64,000 nucleotides of DNA from Actinomycetota bacterium (GTDB taxonomy: Bacteria; Actinomycetota; Acidimicrobiia; IMCC26256; JAENVU01), in the NCBI GenBank assembly GCA_016870395.1, contig VGBT01000003.1, forward strand, positions 62,001 to 126,000. Direction: 5' to 3'. The position numbers and the translations under genes were made by a program. Positions within the stretch are counted from its first letter, which is position 1. Each line of letters opens with the position of its first letter. Positions 11,560-20,981 of the stretch are shown here, one piece after another. The notes under the pieces were generated by a model. It was not told the DNA's origin, ran no database searches, and saw nothing but the letters and a program-made list of their open reading frames with translations.

Positions 11560-12812
11560 GCGGCGAGTGCGAGCGCCACCAGCGCGCCCAGGAGCACGAC
11601 GACCGTGATCGTCGCCAGCTGGTCCACGACGAAGCCCCCCACGAGCACCCCGATCGGGACCGTGCCGCCGAAGCTCATGATCCACAGCGCCATCACCCGC
11701 CCGCGCACCGCGTCGTCGAGATGCTCCTGCAGCACCGTCGCGAGGCTCGTGATCACCAGGAAGTAGGCGAACCCGAGCATTGTGACCACCACGTACGCGT
11801 GTACCTCGGTCCGGAGGAGGGCGAAGACGACGAGCAACACCGCGAACGCGACCAACGAGCACCGCACGATCATGGCCCTGGAGTGATGTGCGAGGTAGGT
11901 GCCCACGGTGATCGCGCCCAGCGTGGCCCCGAGCCCGAAGAGGCCGTAGAGGATGCCGTAAGCGACGCTCTTGGGTGCGATGTCGAGGTTCGTCGCTGCA
12001 ATCTCCGGCATGAGCCCGACGAACATCAACGAGAAGAACGAGAACGTCGTCATCGTCACGAGCACGCGGCGGATCAGTGGGTCGTGACTGGCGACGCGGA
12101 ATCCGGAGAGCAGCTTCTCGACCGGGCTGCCGTCCATCGGCTCGGGGTTGCGGGTGGCATAGCGAGCGAGCAACAGCCCGGCGACCGCGAACAGGTATGT
12201 GACCGCGTTGATCGCGAAGACGGGCGCAGCACCGAATGTCGTGTACAGCGGCGCGCCGATCGCCGGGCCAATGACCCGGGACAGGTTCATCTGTACCGAC
12301 TGCAACGAGACCGCGCCGGACAGGTCGTCGCGCGGCACGAGGGTCGGCAGGATCGCGCCGAGCGCGGGCACACTGAGCGCGTTCGCGACACCGATCGCGA
12401 GCACGCACAGGAACATCGCCGTCTCCGATGGTCGGTCGGCCGCCGCGATCCCGGCGAGGCCGAGGCTCAGCACGAGCTGGAGCAGCTGCATGAGCACCAG
12501 GTAACGGCGACGGTCGACTGCGTCCGCGATGACCCCGCCCAGCGGCGCGAGGACCAGGAGGGGTCCGAGCTGTGCGAAGTAGACGAGTCCGACGAACCCG
12601 GCATCGTGCGTGAGCTCGTAGGCGAACGCGCCGAGCAGCACGTTCTGCATCCACGTTCCGATGTTGGATGCGAACGTGCCACCCCAGACGAGACGGAAGT
12701 CACGGTGGCGCAGCGCTGCCTGCGCGGTTCCGACCCGAAGAACCCGGTCGCCGTCGAGGATCGCGTCGGTCGCCTCGTCGGCCTGGGGGTCGTGCGCACG
12801 CCGGAACAACAT
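11526..12812 (-). CDS. MFS transporter, EntS/MFS_3-like exporter
   Basis: 428 residues and about 12 membrane helices. 'ALRHRDFRLVWGGTFASNIGTWMQNV' near the N-terminus and 'LPTLVPRDDLSGAVSLQSVQMNLSRVIGPAIG' in the middle are typical of the MFS_3 (enterobactin-exporter-like) group. It differs clearly from the two DHA2 pumps and instead resembles the broken MFS gene at 39010-40163. The ATG follows a TAACCT box by 8 bases. Convergent with the preceding pump gene. Substrate unknown. Confidence 0.85.
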   Translation of the reverse strand: MLFRRAHDPQADEATDAILDGDRVLRVGTAQAALRHRDFRLVWGGTFASNIGTWMQNVLLGAFAYELTHDAGFVGLVYFAQLGPLLVLAPLGGVIADAVDRRRYLVLMQLLQLVLSLGLAGIAAADRPSETAMFLCVLAIGVANALSVPALGAILPTLVPRDDLSGAVSLQSVQMNLSRVIGPAIGAPLYTTFGAAPVFAINAVTYLFAVAGLLLARYATRNPEPMDGSPVEKLLSGFRVASHDPLIRRVLVTMTTFSFFSLMFVGLMPEIAATNLDIAPKSVAYGILYGLFGLGATLGAITVGTYLAHHSRAMIVRCSLVAFAVLLVVFALLRTEVHAYVVVTMLGFAYFLVITSLATVLQEHLDDAVRGRVMALWIMSFGGTVPIGVLVGGFVVDQLATITVVVLLGALVALALAAYCDLRRVGVS

Positions 12813-12820
12813 CTCGTCCG

Positions 12821-12826
12821 AGGTTA
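12821..12826 (-). promoter_or_regulatory. -10 box of the EntS-like MFS gene
   Basis: TAACCT on the minus strand 8 bases before the ATG at 12812; leaderless arrangement. Confidence 0.45.
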
Positions 12827-12873
12827 CGGAGCGCGACCGCCACTCCCGAGGCGTTTGCGAGGGGGAGACCGGT

Positions 12874-13941
12874 TCAGGCCGTGCTCGTGCTGTGGTCGCG
12901 CGGGAGCTCGCGGCGGAACCGTCCGCCCATCAGCGTCAACAGCACGGCGACGCCGATGAGCAGCACGCCGGAGACGATCACGAGCAGCGGCACCCGGTTC
13001 TCGCCGGGGAAGAACCAACCGATGGCCCAGGGCACGAACACGAGGAGCCCGACCGATCCGAACGCCGAGCACAGCACCTGGCCAGGCCGCGTCCCGAGCA
13101 CGACGAGTCCCACCGACGTCGCCAGGCCGAACAGCGTCGCTATCGTCGGCGACCGGCCCCCAATCAGTGCCGCACCAGCGAGGAGTGCGAGCGCGCCGAT
13201 CGTGGACGTGAGGAGGGGCCGGACGGTCTCCCGTCGCAGGCCGAACGCCAACATCGCCGCGCCGACGGTCCAGACCGCGAGACCCATACCGATCGGCCCC
13301 GCGAGCGCGGACATCGCAGCCCCGACGAAGGCGGCCAGGCCGAGCAGGAAGCTCAGCTGTTGGAGCGGTCGTTGCTCGCGGCGCCACCAGAGGAGACCAC
13401 TCGCGACGGCGACGGTCGCCGCGCACGCCGTGGGCGCGGTGCGCTCTCCCACCACCTTCCCGTCGGCCACGAGCACCCCCGTGAACAGCGTGGCGGCCGC
13501 GGTCCCGGCGAGCCACAGGAAGCCGCGGAGGCGGGCGAGCGCGGGATCGAGGCGCTCGCGCACGAGCGCGCCTGCGCCGAGCAACACCAGTGCGGTCACC
13601 CCGATCGCGATGAGTCGGGTGTCAGTCGACCAGTCGGCCCACATCCGGCTGGTGACGAGGCCGAGTCCGCTGAGCGCGAGCACGCTGCCCATGTAGCCGA
13701 GGGCCTCGGCGACGACCGGTACCCGGTGGGGGCGCGAACCGGCGGGGGCGCGAACCGGCGGCGTCGGGGCCGGTGCGGCCTCGTAGGCTCGGATGGCCTC
13801 GGCCTGTTGCGCGCTGAGCAGGTGCGCCCCGACCCAGCGGTCGATCCATGGGTCGAGGTCGTGAGCGAGGTCGACCCGGCTGGTCGGGGAAGGCGATCCG
13901 ACGTCGGTGGTGGTCTCTCGGTCGTGCTCGCCCGGTTCCAA
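12874..13941 (-). CDS. DUF2157-like multispanning membrane protein
   Basis: 355 residues. A soluble N-terminal segment (about 1-85) contains 'WIDRWVGAHLLSAQQAEAIRAYE', the short helical motif common at the front of DUF2157 proteins, and is followed by about ten hydrophobic helices. Function is unknown in the family. The frame begins at TTG 13941, 18 bases after the SCP2 stop; no better start was found, so the N-terminus is uncertain. It is probably cotranscribed with the SCP2 protein upstream. Confidence 0.65.
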   Translation of the reverse strand: MEPGEHDRETTTDVGSPSPTSRVDLAHDLDPWIDRWVGAHLLSAQQAEAIRAYEAAPAPTPPVRAPAGSRPHRVPVVAEALGYMGSVLALSGLGLVTSRMWADWSTDTRLIAIGVTALVLLGAGALVRERLDPALARLRGFLWLAGTAAATLFTGVLVADGKVVGERTAPTACAATVAVASGLLWWRREQRPLQQLSFLLGLAAFVGAAMSALAGPIGMGLAVWTVGAAMLAFGLRRETVRPLLTSTIGALALLAGAALIGGRSPTIATLFGLATSVGLVVLGTRPGQVLCSAFGSVGLLVFVPWAIGWFFPGENRVPLLVIVSGVLLIGVAVLLTLMGGRFRRELPRDHSTSTA

Positions 13942-13959
13942 GAGGCGTCGCGTCCCTGG

Positions 13960-14373
13960 CTACTCGGTGATGCCCTGGATCGCCTCCTGCAGCGCCTCGT
14001 TCCCGCCCGGGCCGCCGCCGGCTCCTGCCGCCATGAGCTTGGTGATGTCGCCCTGGGCCTTGACCTTGCCGGCCATGAAGGCCTGCATGCCCGCCTGCGC
14101 GTTGCCCGAGACGAACACATCCTTGGCGGTGTCGTAGTCGGTGGTGAGGGTCACGTCTGCCCCGTCGACCAGCCCGAGGCCCCAATTTCCCTTGCCATCG
14201 CGGGTGCCCATGTGCATGTGCCGCTCGTCTCCGAACGGCGAGCCGGTGATCACGAGGTTCACGCTCACGTTTTGGTGCGCGGGAACCTCGGCGCCGTGGT
14301 CCTCCACGAGCTTCTCGACGACCGCGAACCACTCGTCGGACAGGAAGGGGTGCTTGGACACGGGTGCCTCCAC
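13960..14373 (-). CDS. SCP2 sterol-binding domain protein
   Basis: A 137-residue single SCP2 fold, which binds lipids or acyl-CoAs in a hydrophobic tunnel. Typical features are the strand 'NVSVNLVITGSPFGDERHMHM', the 'GLGLVDGADVTLTTDYDTAKDVF' region and the C-terminal 'AFMAGKVKAQGDITKLM' helix. The start is GTG; 14373 and the GTG four codons later are both possible. Divergent from the ferredoxin gene across a region containing a perfect 14-base palindrome. A role in lipid or sterol handling fits the lipid-catabolic genes elsewhere in the window. Confidence 0.85.
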   Translation of the reverse strand: MEAPVSKHPFLSDEWFAVVEKLVEDHGAEVPAHQNVSVNLVITGSPFGDERHMHMGTRDGKGNWGLGLVDGADVTLTTDYDTAKDVFVSGNAQAGMQAFMAGKVKAQGDITKLMAAGAGGGPGGNEALQEAIQGITE

Positions 14374-14391
14374 GGAGATCCGGCTGCTGCG

Positions 14392-14405
14392 AGTGTCCGG
14401 ACACT
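14392..14405. promoter_or_regulatory. 14-base palindrome between divergent genes, possible operator
   Basis: AGTGTCCGGACACT is a perfect palindrome. It overlaps a minus-strand TAGTGT that could be the -10 box of the SCP2 gene, so a dimeric regulator bound there could control it. Confidence 0.35.
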
Positions 14406-14464
14406 ACCGACTGCTCACCGGGCCCGTCGACCCTGCCGCCGGAGAAGCCCGGACGAGCCCCGCC

Positions 14465-14470
14465 TAGATT
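14465..14470 (+). promoter_or_regulatory. -10 box of the ferredoxin gene
   Basis: TAGATT 8 bases before ATG 14479; leaderless arrangement. Confidence 0.5.
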
Positions 14471-14478
14471 TGGCCGCC

Positions 14479-14790
14479 ATGGCCGCGACGACCCGCGAGG
14501 AGCGCATCGCATCGCACGAGCGCAACCTGAAGTGGCAGCAGCCGCCGTTGCGGATCGACATGTCGATCTGCATCAACTGCGACACCTGCCTGCGGCACTG
14601 CCCGCCGCAGTTCGGCGCGATCTTCAACCACGGGATCGACGTGATCATCGTCCCCGAGCTCTGCAGCGGCTGCGGCAAGTGCCTGCCGCCCGTCTGCCCG
14701 GTCGACTGCATCCTCTCTGATCCCGACTGGACTCCGGCGCCCGACGGCTGGTGGAAGTACCCGGGCGGCCCGGACGACCCGTACCCGTAG
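14479..14790 (+). CDS. 2[4Fe-4S] ferredoxin-like protein
   Basis: 103 residues with two complete iron-sulfur motifs: 'CINCDTCLRHCP' and 'CSGCGKCLPPVCP'. The second motif has four residues (LPPV) before its last cysteine rather than three. The C-terminal 'PDGWWKYPGGPDDPYP' tail is aromatic and acidic. Predicted soluble low-potential electron carrier; partner unknown, though P450 and acyl-CoA enzymes in the window could be clients. Its TAG stop doubles as part of the TAGGAT box in front of gatC. Confidence 0.85.
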   Translation: MAATTREERIASHERNLKWQQPPLRIDMSICINCDTCLRHCPPQFGAIFNHGIDVIIVPELCSGCGKCLPPVCPVDCILSDPDWTPAPDGWWKYPGGPDDPYP

Positions 14791-14793
14791 GAT
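14788..14793 (+). promoter_or_regulatory. -10 box of gatC
   Basis: TAGGAT, whose first three bases are the ferredoxin stop codon, lies 7 bases before the gatC GTG. Confidence 0.45.
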
Positions 14794-14800
14794 CCCCGAC

Positions 14801-15103
14801 GTGTCCACCCGCATCTCTTGGGACCAGGTCCGGCACGTGGCGAACCTCGCCCGGCTCGCCCTCGCCGACGACGAGGTCGCCGGGCTCGCCGACGACCTCG
14901 GTGTGATCCTCGACCACGCGCAGGACGTCGCCGCGCTCGACCTCGAGGGGATCCCGCCCACCGCGCACCCGATCCCGCTCGAGAACGTGCTGCGCCCCGA
15001 CGAGGTACGCCCCTCGCTCGATCGCGCCGAGGTGCTTGCGGCCGCTCCCGAGGCGGAGGACGGCCGGTTCCGCGTCCCTCGCATCATGGGCGACGCCCCG
15101 TGA
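14801..15103 (+). CDS. gatC: Asp/Glu-tRNA amidotransferase subunit C
   Basis: 100 residues, GTG start. The N-terminus '[22 protein letters not shown]' is the typical GatC helix, and the C-terminus '[18 protein letters not shown]' is the segment that wraps around GatA. GatC stabilises the amidotransferase that converts Glu-tRNA(Gln) or Asp-tRNA(Asn) to the amide form. It is first in a gatC-gatA-gatB operon, but separated from gatA by 124 bases holding hairpin repeat copy A. Confidence 0.95.
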   Translation: MSTRISWDQVRHVANLARLALADDEVAGLADDLGVILDHAQDVAALDLEGIPPTAHPIPLENVLRPDEVRPSLDRAEVLAAAPEAEDGRFRVPRIMGDAP

Positions 15104-15160
15104 CCGGCCCGCGCGACACTCCCACGCGCGACACCCACGATTATGTCCCCAACCACTCCT

Positions 15161-15210
15161 TGGGTTTGTGCGATCAGGAGCGAATACCGCTCCTCTCGCA
15201 GCAAACCGGG
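15161..15210 (+). repeat. Dispersed hairpin repeat, family 1, copy A
   Basis: Inverted repeat with outer arms GGTTTG/CAAACC and inner arms AGGAGCG/CGCTCCT around the loop AATAC. It lies 58 bases after the gatC stop and 18 before the gatA start. Oriented left to right it reads TTTGTGCG, then AGGAGCG-AATAC-CGCTCCT, then CAAACCGGG, matching copies B, C and D. Confidence 0.75.
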
Positions 15211-15227
15211 AGCGCCGAGGTGGAGCG

Positions 15228-16651
<1,424 letters not shown>

Positions 16652-16655
<4 letters not shown>

Positions 16656-18109
16656 CGTCCTCGAATGTGTACGAGGCTGTCATCGGGCTCGAGGTTCACG
16701 TCGAGCTCGCCACCACGACCAAGCTCTTCTGCGGTTGCGCGAACGAGTTCGGGGCCGAGCCCAACACGCACGTGTGCCCGGTCTGCCTGGGGCTTCCCGG
16801 CTCGCTGCCGGTGCTGAACCGCCGTGTCGTCGACTTCGCGCTGCGTCTCGGCGAGGCACTCCACTTCGACGTGCCGCCCAGCTCGATCTTCCACCGGAAG
16901 AACTACTTCTACCCCGACATGCCGAAGGACTACCAGGTCAGCCAGTACGACGCACCGATCTGCGTCGACGGCTGGCTCGAGGTCGACGGCGACCGGATCG
17001 GCATCGAGCGCGCGCACATGGAGGAGGACACCGGCAAGACCACTCACGTCGGCGGCGGCGGGAGGATCCACGACGCCGCGCACAGCCTGGTCGACTACAA
17101 CCGCGCCGGCGTGCCGCTCATGGAGATCGTCAGCCGACCCCACATCCGCTCGGCCGAACAGGCCCGCGACTACGTCGGTGAGCTGCGTGCGGTGCTGGAG
17201 GCGATCGGCGTCTCCGACGTGAAGATGGAAGAGGGCTCGATGCGCGTCGATGCCAACTTGTCGCTGCGCGAGGTCGGGAGCGAGATCCTCGGCACCAAGG
17301 TCGAGGTCAAGAACATGAACTCCCTTCGCTCGCTTGGACGGGCCATCGACCATGAGATCGCCCGCCAAGCCAGGATGCTCGACGCCGGTGAGCGCGTCCT
17401 GCAGGAGACGAGGCACTGGGACGAGGCTGCCGGCGTGACCCACGGCATGCGGTCCAAGGAGGGGTCGAGCGACTACCGGTACTTCCCCGAGCCCGACCTG
17501 GTGCCCGTCGCTCCGACGCAGCAGATGCGTGACGCGGCGCGTGCTGCCGTGCCCGAGCTGCCCGCGGCGAAGCGAGCGCGCCTGGTCGAGGAGTGGGGGA
17601 TTTCCGAGAGCGACGCGCGGGTGCTCGTCGAGTCTGCCGCCCTCGCTCGCTACGCAGAGGCCGCGGTGCTTGCGGGCGCACTGGGCAAGGACGTGGCCAA
17701 CTGGTGCCTGGGCGAGGTGCTCGCGCACTGCAACGAGCACGGGCTCTCGGCGGAGGTGCTTCCACTCGCCCCCGACGGCTTGGCCGAGCTCGTAGGTCTC
17801 GTCGCCGACGGCACGCTCTCGCGCAACCTCGCCAAGGAGGTGCTGCGAGAGTGCCTGACCAGACCCGTGCGACCCAGGCAGCTCGTCGAGGAGCGCGGTC
17901 TGGCGCAGGTCAGCGACGAGGGTGAGCTGGCAGCTCTGGTCGACGAGGTGCTGGGTGCGAACGCGGCGGCGGTGCAGGAGTGGCGTGACGGCGACGACAA
18001 GGCGCGCAAGCGCAAGCGCGGGTTCCTGATGGGCGAGGTGATGAAGGCGTCCAAGGGGAAGGGTAACCCGCAGGTGCTCAACCGGCTCCTCGACGACCGT
18101 CTCAGGTGA
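16652..18109 (+). CDS. gatB: Asp/Glu-tRNA amidotransferase subunit B
   Basis: 485 residues, full length. GatB holds the tRNA and carries out kinase and transamidase steps. '[12 protein letters not shown]' and the zinc-type cluster '[19 protein letters not shown]' are at the N-terminus. '[15 protein letters not shown]' and 'EDTGKT' mark the catalytic cradle, and a helical tail domain (about 330-485) binds tRNA. It starts with GTG overlapping the gatA stop. Its own stop overlaps the PIG-L start, so the four genes form one translation-coupled run. Confidence 0.96.
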
Positions 18110-18843
18110 TGGACCGGCCCGAGTTCGCGACCGACGCAGGCGTCGAGCGGATCCTGGTCGTCGTGGCCCATCCCGACGACATCGACTTCGGCGTCGCCGG
18201 CTCGGTCGCGACCTGGACCGACGCGGGGATCGAGGTCACCTACTGCCTCGTGACGAGCGGCGACGCCGGCGGGGACGACCGCGACCAGCCGCGCAAGGAG
18301 ATGGCGCGGGTGCGCGAGGCCGAGCAGACGGCCGCGGCCGCGCTGGTCGGCGTGCACCGGCTCCGGTTCCTGCACCAAGCGGACGGCCGGGTGGAGGCCA
18401 ACCTCGACCTGCGCCGGGACCTCTCGCGCGTGATCCGGCAGGAGCGTCCCCAGCGGGTGATCACCCAGTCGCCGGAGCGTTTGTGGGACCGTATCTACGC
18501 GAGTCATCCCGATCACCTTGCGGTGGGTGAGGCAACCACCGCGGCGCTGTACCCGGACGCGCGGAACCCGTTCGCGCATCCGGACCTGCTCGACGGCGAG
18601 GGCCTCGAGCCCTGGACCGTTCCCCAGCTCTGGCTGATGGCACGTCCGGATCCCAACGTCGCCGTCGACGTCACCGACGTCCTCGAGCGCAAGATCGCCG
18701 CACTGCAGTCGCACGCCTCGCAGGTGCAGGACCCGACGATGATCGAGCGCCTGATTCGCGACTGGGCCGCAGACTCGGCTCGCAACGCGGGCCTGCCGGA
18801 CGGGCGTTGCGCCGAGATCTTCCGCGCCGTCGACACCCGCTGA
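18109..18843 (+). CDS. PIG-L (LmbE-like) deacetylase
   Basis: 244 residues. 'VVAHPDDIDFGVAG' near the N-terminus supplies the zinc-binding His and Asp of the family, and 'HPDHLAVGEATTAALYPDARNPF' the later histidines. PIG-L proteins deacetylate N-acetylglucosamine derivatives, including mycothiol precursors (MshB) and S-conjugates (Mca). The closing region fits an Mca/MshB-like protein, but the substrate cannot be fixed. ATG 18109 overlaps the gatB stop by one base; GTG 18106 is an alternative. Confidence 0.85.
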   Translation: MDRPEFATDAGVERILVVVAHPDDIDFGVAGSVATWTDAGIEVTYCLVTSGDAGGDDRDQPRKEMARVREAEQTAAAALVGVHRLRFLHQADGRVEANLDLRRDLSRVIRQERPQRVITQSPERLWDRIYASHPDHLAVGEATTAALYPDARNPFAHPDLLDGEGLEPWTVPQLWLMARPDPNVAVDVTDVLERKIAALQSHASQVQDPTMIERLIRDWAADSARNAGLPDGRCAEIFRAVDTR

Positions 18844-18863
18844 CCCGCATCCCCACCCCGCGT

Positions 18864-18919
18864 CCCCCGGGTTTGTTCGCTCTGGAGCGGTATGCGCTCT
18901 TCGGAGCACAAACTGGGGG
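18864..18919 (-). repeat. Dispersed hairpin repeat, family 1, copy B
   Basis: On the plus strand GGGTTTGT and ACAAAC bracket GGAGCG-GTATG-CGCTCT; read on the minus strand it matches copies A and D (loop CATAC). It begins 14 bases past the putative stop (18933) of the minus-strand gene fragment, and also lies 21 bases after the PIG-L stop of the plus strand. Confidence 0.75.
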
Positions 18920-18932
18920 ATTCTCGGGGTGC

Positions 18933-19188
18933 TCAGGGGACGAGGCTGATCGAGGTCACCGGCGCGAGACCGTCCAGGAGTCGGTCCCGCGCCTTCCCGC
19001 GTCGTCGGACTGCGAGACGGTGCCGGCGCGGGTGCCGTGTCGAGGAGCCGCCAGGTGTCGCCCGCGTGCCAGAGGATCCGACCGTCGGGTCTGAGGAGGG
19101 AGGCGCCGAGCACCCGCAGGGGCCCGTCGACGCTCCGGGCCCCTGCGGGCCCGATCAGTCCCTCGGCGGTGCCGATGCGAAGGTCCAC
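18933..19188 (-). pseudogene. Remnant of a beta-propeller-like gene downstream of the LLM oxidoreductase
   Basis: A GTG at 19188, 5 bases from the end of the LLM gene, opens a frame reading 'MDLRIGTAEGLIGPAGAR', then 'VLGASLLRPDGRILWHAGDTWRLLDTAP'. This resembles the first blade of WD40/BNR-type proteins. The frame then becomes arginine/proline-rich and runs on antisense through the PIG-L gene with no sensible end. In another frame, 'RLLDGLAPVTSISLVP' ends at a stop at 18933 and could be the true C-terminus. I read this as a gene shortened by deletion and frameshift; the family assignment is weak. Confidence 0.35.
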
Positions 19189-19189
19189 G

Positions 19190-20200
19190 TCACGTCCTCA
19201 ACCCCTGGAGGACCCGGACCCATGCCCCCGGATCGGATCGGTACGGCGCGTTGAAGGCGATCCGGTCGACGAGCTGGCCGACTCGATCGCGCAGGAGCGC
19301 GGGCAGCTCGTCGGGCTCGCCTCGGACGGCGATCGTCTCGAGCACCTCGTCGTCGACGAGCGTGCTCATCTCCTCCCACCGGCCCTGCTTCGACAGCCGG
19401 TTGAGCTCCGGCTGCAGGTCGCCCCAGCCGTGCGCGTCGAGGACGACCCGGTAGGCGGGCGTCGACCCGTAGAACGCGATCTGCGCGCGGGTCGCGGCCT
19501 CGGCCGCCGCGAGCTCCTCCTCGGTCGTGCCGGTCACGACCATGACGGGCCAGGCAACCTCGAAGCCGGTTCGCTCGCGTCCGGCCCGGGCGAGCCCGTC
19601 TTCGAGCGCGGGCCAGGTGTGCTCGCGCAGGAACCGCACGGTGGAGAACGGGTGTACGAGGAAGCCGTCGGCGACCTCGCCCGCGACCGTCGTCATCGCG
19701 GGTCCGACGCCGGCGAGCAAGACGCGCGGTGCGCCGTGCTCGCTCGGCCCGGGGTCGAAGAACGGGGTCATGAGTGTGTGGCGGTAGTGCTCCCCCTCGA
19801 ACCGGAGCGGGATGCCGTCCTGCCAGGCGGCCCAGATTGCCCGCATCGCCTGCACCAGCTCGCGCATGCGTGCGGCGGGCGCCGACCACGGCATGGAGAA
19901 GCGCCGCTCGACGTGCGCCTTGATCTGCGAGCCGAGTCCGAGGATCGCGCGGCCTTCGGACATGATCTGGAGATCCCATCCGACGTTGGCCAGGGTCATC
20001 GGGCTGCGCGCGAACGCGATGGCAATCGCGGTCATGAGATCGACCCGGCAGGTGTGCTCGGCCGCGAGCGCCAGGGGGAAGAACGGGTCGTGCGGTCCCT
20101 CGAACGTGTACACCCCGTCGTAGCCGGCAGCCTCGATCTCGGCGGCCCGAGCCGGGACGTCGTCGAGGGCCTCAACGACGAGCGGCGAGTCGACCTTCAC
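19190..20200 (-). CDS. LLM-class F420-dependent oxidoreductase
   Basis: 336 residues with the luciferase-like TIM barrel. Family features are '[25 protein letters not shown]', '[18 protein letters not shown]', '[19 protein letters not shown]' and '[23 protein letters not shown]'. The pattern matches the mycobacterial-type F420 family (TIGR03617-like) rather than FMN luciferases. The start is GTG. It lies 7 bases downstream of the DinB-like gene on the same strand and is probably cotranscribed. The substrate is unknown; F420 dependence is inferred from family. Confidence 0.87.
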   Translation of the reverse strand: MKVDSPLVVEALDDVPARAAEIEAAGYDGVYTFEGPHDPFFPLALAAEHTCRVDLMTAIAIAFARSPMTLANVGWDLQIMSEGRAILGLGSQIKAHVERRFSMPWSAPAARMRELVQAMRAIWAAWQDGIPLRFEGEHYRHTLMTPFFDPGPSEHGAPRVLLAGVGPAMTTVAGEVADGFLVHPFSTVRFLREHTWPALEDGLARAGRERTGFEVAWPVMVVTGTTEEELAAAEAATRAQIAFYGSTPAYRVVLDAHGWGDLQPELNRLSKQGRWEEMSTLVDDEVLETIAVRGEPDELPALLRDRVGQLVDRIAFNAPYRSDPGAWVRVLQGLRT

Positions 20201-20207
20201 CGCTCGA

Positions 20208-20876
20208 TCAGCAGGGAAGGGGCTGAGCGGGGCAGAGGTCGGCGAGCCTGGTGAGGTAGGGCTCGGCGTCGCCGTCCCATCGGTACGCGCGGATCTGGTC
20301 GGCGGTGCGGCGTCCGCAGATCATGCGGGCGAGCTCGAACGGCTCGGAAATGACGGTGGCCCCGGGTTCGCCGTCCCCGGACTGGAAAGTGTGGTTGCCG
20401 GCCACGAACCGCAGCGGCGCCAGGCCGTCGAACAGTGCCGCCCGAACGGCGATGTAGCCCTCGAGCGCCGCCAACTCCGCGGCCGGGTCGTGGCTGCCGG
20501 GGGTGCCGAGCGCGCCCCGGATGTCCTGCTCGTGGTTCCACACGTCGGCGACGGCCACGAGAGCCGGGATTCCGCCGACGGCGCGCAGGCCGTCCTCGAG
20601 CTGGGGCGAGCCCGTCTCCCACTCCGCGATCAGTTCCGCCATCGACGCGTCCTTCCGGGTCTCGACCTGGGCCGCAGTCCAGTGGTCCTGGCCGACCCCG
20701 TCGAGGTTGCCCGCGTTGACGTCGGTGACGATGCCGACCATGTGCGCAATCGTGTCGTGCACCGTCCAGTCGGGACACGCAAGGACGCGGGCAGCCGCCT
20801 GATCCGGGGTGAGGTGCGCCACGAGATCGATCACGCGCTCGCGGCATGCGCCGTAGAGGAGCCCCCTGTCGATCAT
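20208..20876 (-). CDS. Maleylpyruvate isomerase-type DinB-like protein (TIGR03083 family)
   Basis: 222 residues. The N-terminal DinB four-helix domain has '[17 protein letters not shown]' (metal-site His) and '[17 protein letters not shown]' (later His and Asp). A C-terminal domain ends in '[21 protein letters not shown]'. Family members are metal-dependent and often mycothiol-using isomerases or transferases. ATG 20876 is preferred over GTG 20885 because TACGGT sits 7 bases before it. Divergent from ilvD. Paralogue of the broken gene at 41412-42094. Confidence 0.85.
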   Translation of the reverse strand: MIDRGLLYGACRERVIDLVAHLTPDQAAARVLACPDWTVHDTIAHMVGIVTDVNAGNLDGVGQDHWTAAQVETRKDASMAELIAEWETGSPQLEDGLRAVGGIPALVAVADVWNHEQDIRGALGTPGSHDPAAELAALEGYIAVRAALFDGLAPLRFVAGNHTFQSGDGEPGATVISEPFELARMICGRRTADQIRAYRWDGDAEPYLTRLADLCPAQPLPC

Positions 20877-20883
20877 GGTCGGC

Positions 20884-20889
20884 ACCGTA
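20884..20889 (-). promoter_or_regulatory. -10 box of the DinB-like gene
   Basis: TACGGT on the minus strand 7 bases before ATG 20876. Confidence 0.45.
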
Positions 20890-20967
20890 GGCGAAATTCC
20901 CCGACCGTCCCAGGTCGCGTGATCGCCGGGGTACCGGAGCGACCTGGGGGTCGAGCGCGGGCCGGTC

Positions 20968-20973
20968 TACATT
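20968..20973 (+). promoter_or_regulatory. -10 box of ilvD
   Basis: TACATT 8 bases before the ilvD ATG; leaderless arrangement, so control by a leader attenuator is unlikely here, unlike ilvB. Confidence 0.5.
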
Positions 20974-20981
20974 TGCGAGCC

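Noticed and set aside
11062-12654. Long minus-strand frame over the end of the second MFS gene
   Set aside because: It is a frame shadow rich in Arg, overlapping two clear transporter genes.
12661-14478. Long plus-strand reading frame opposite the DUF2157 and SCP2 genes
   Set aside because: Composition is Arg/Glu/His-rich antisense shadow with no homology; the real content of this frame begins only at the ferredoxin ATG 14479.
14374-14478. tRNA or small RNA gene in the divergent region
   Set aside because: No cloverleaf or conserved RNA feature was found; only a palindrome and a -10 box are supported.
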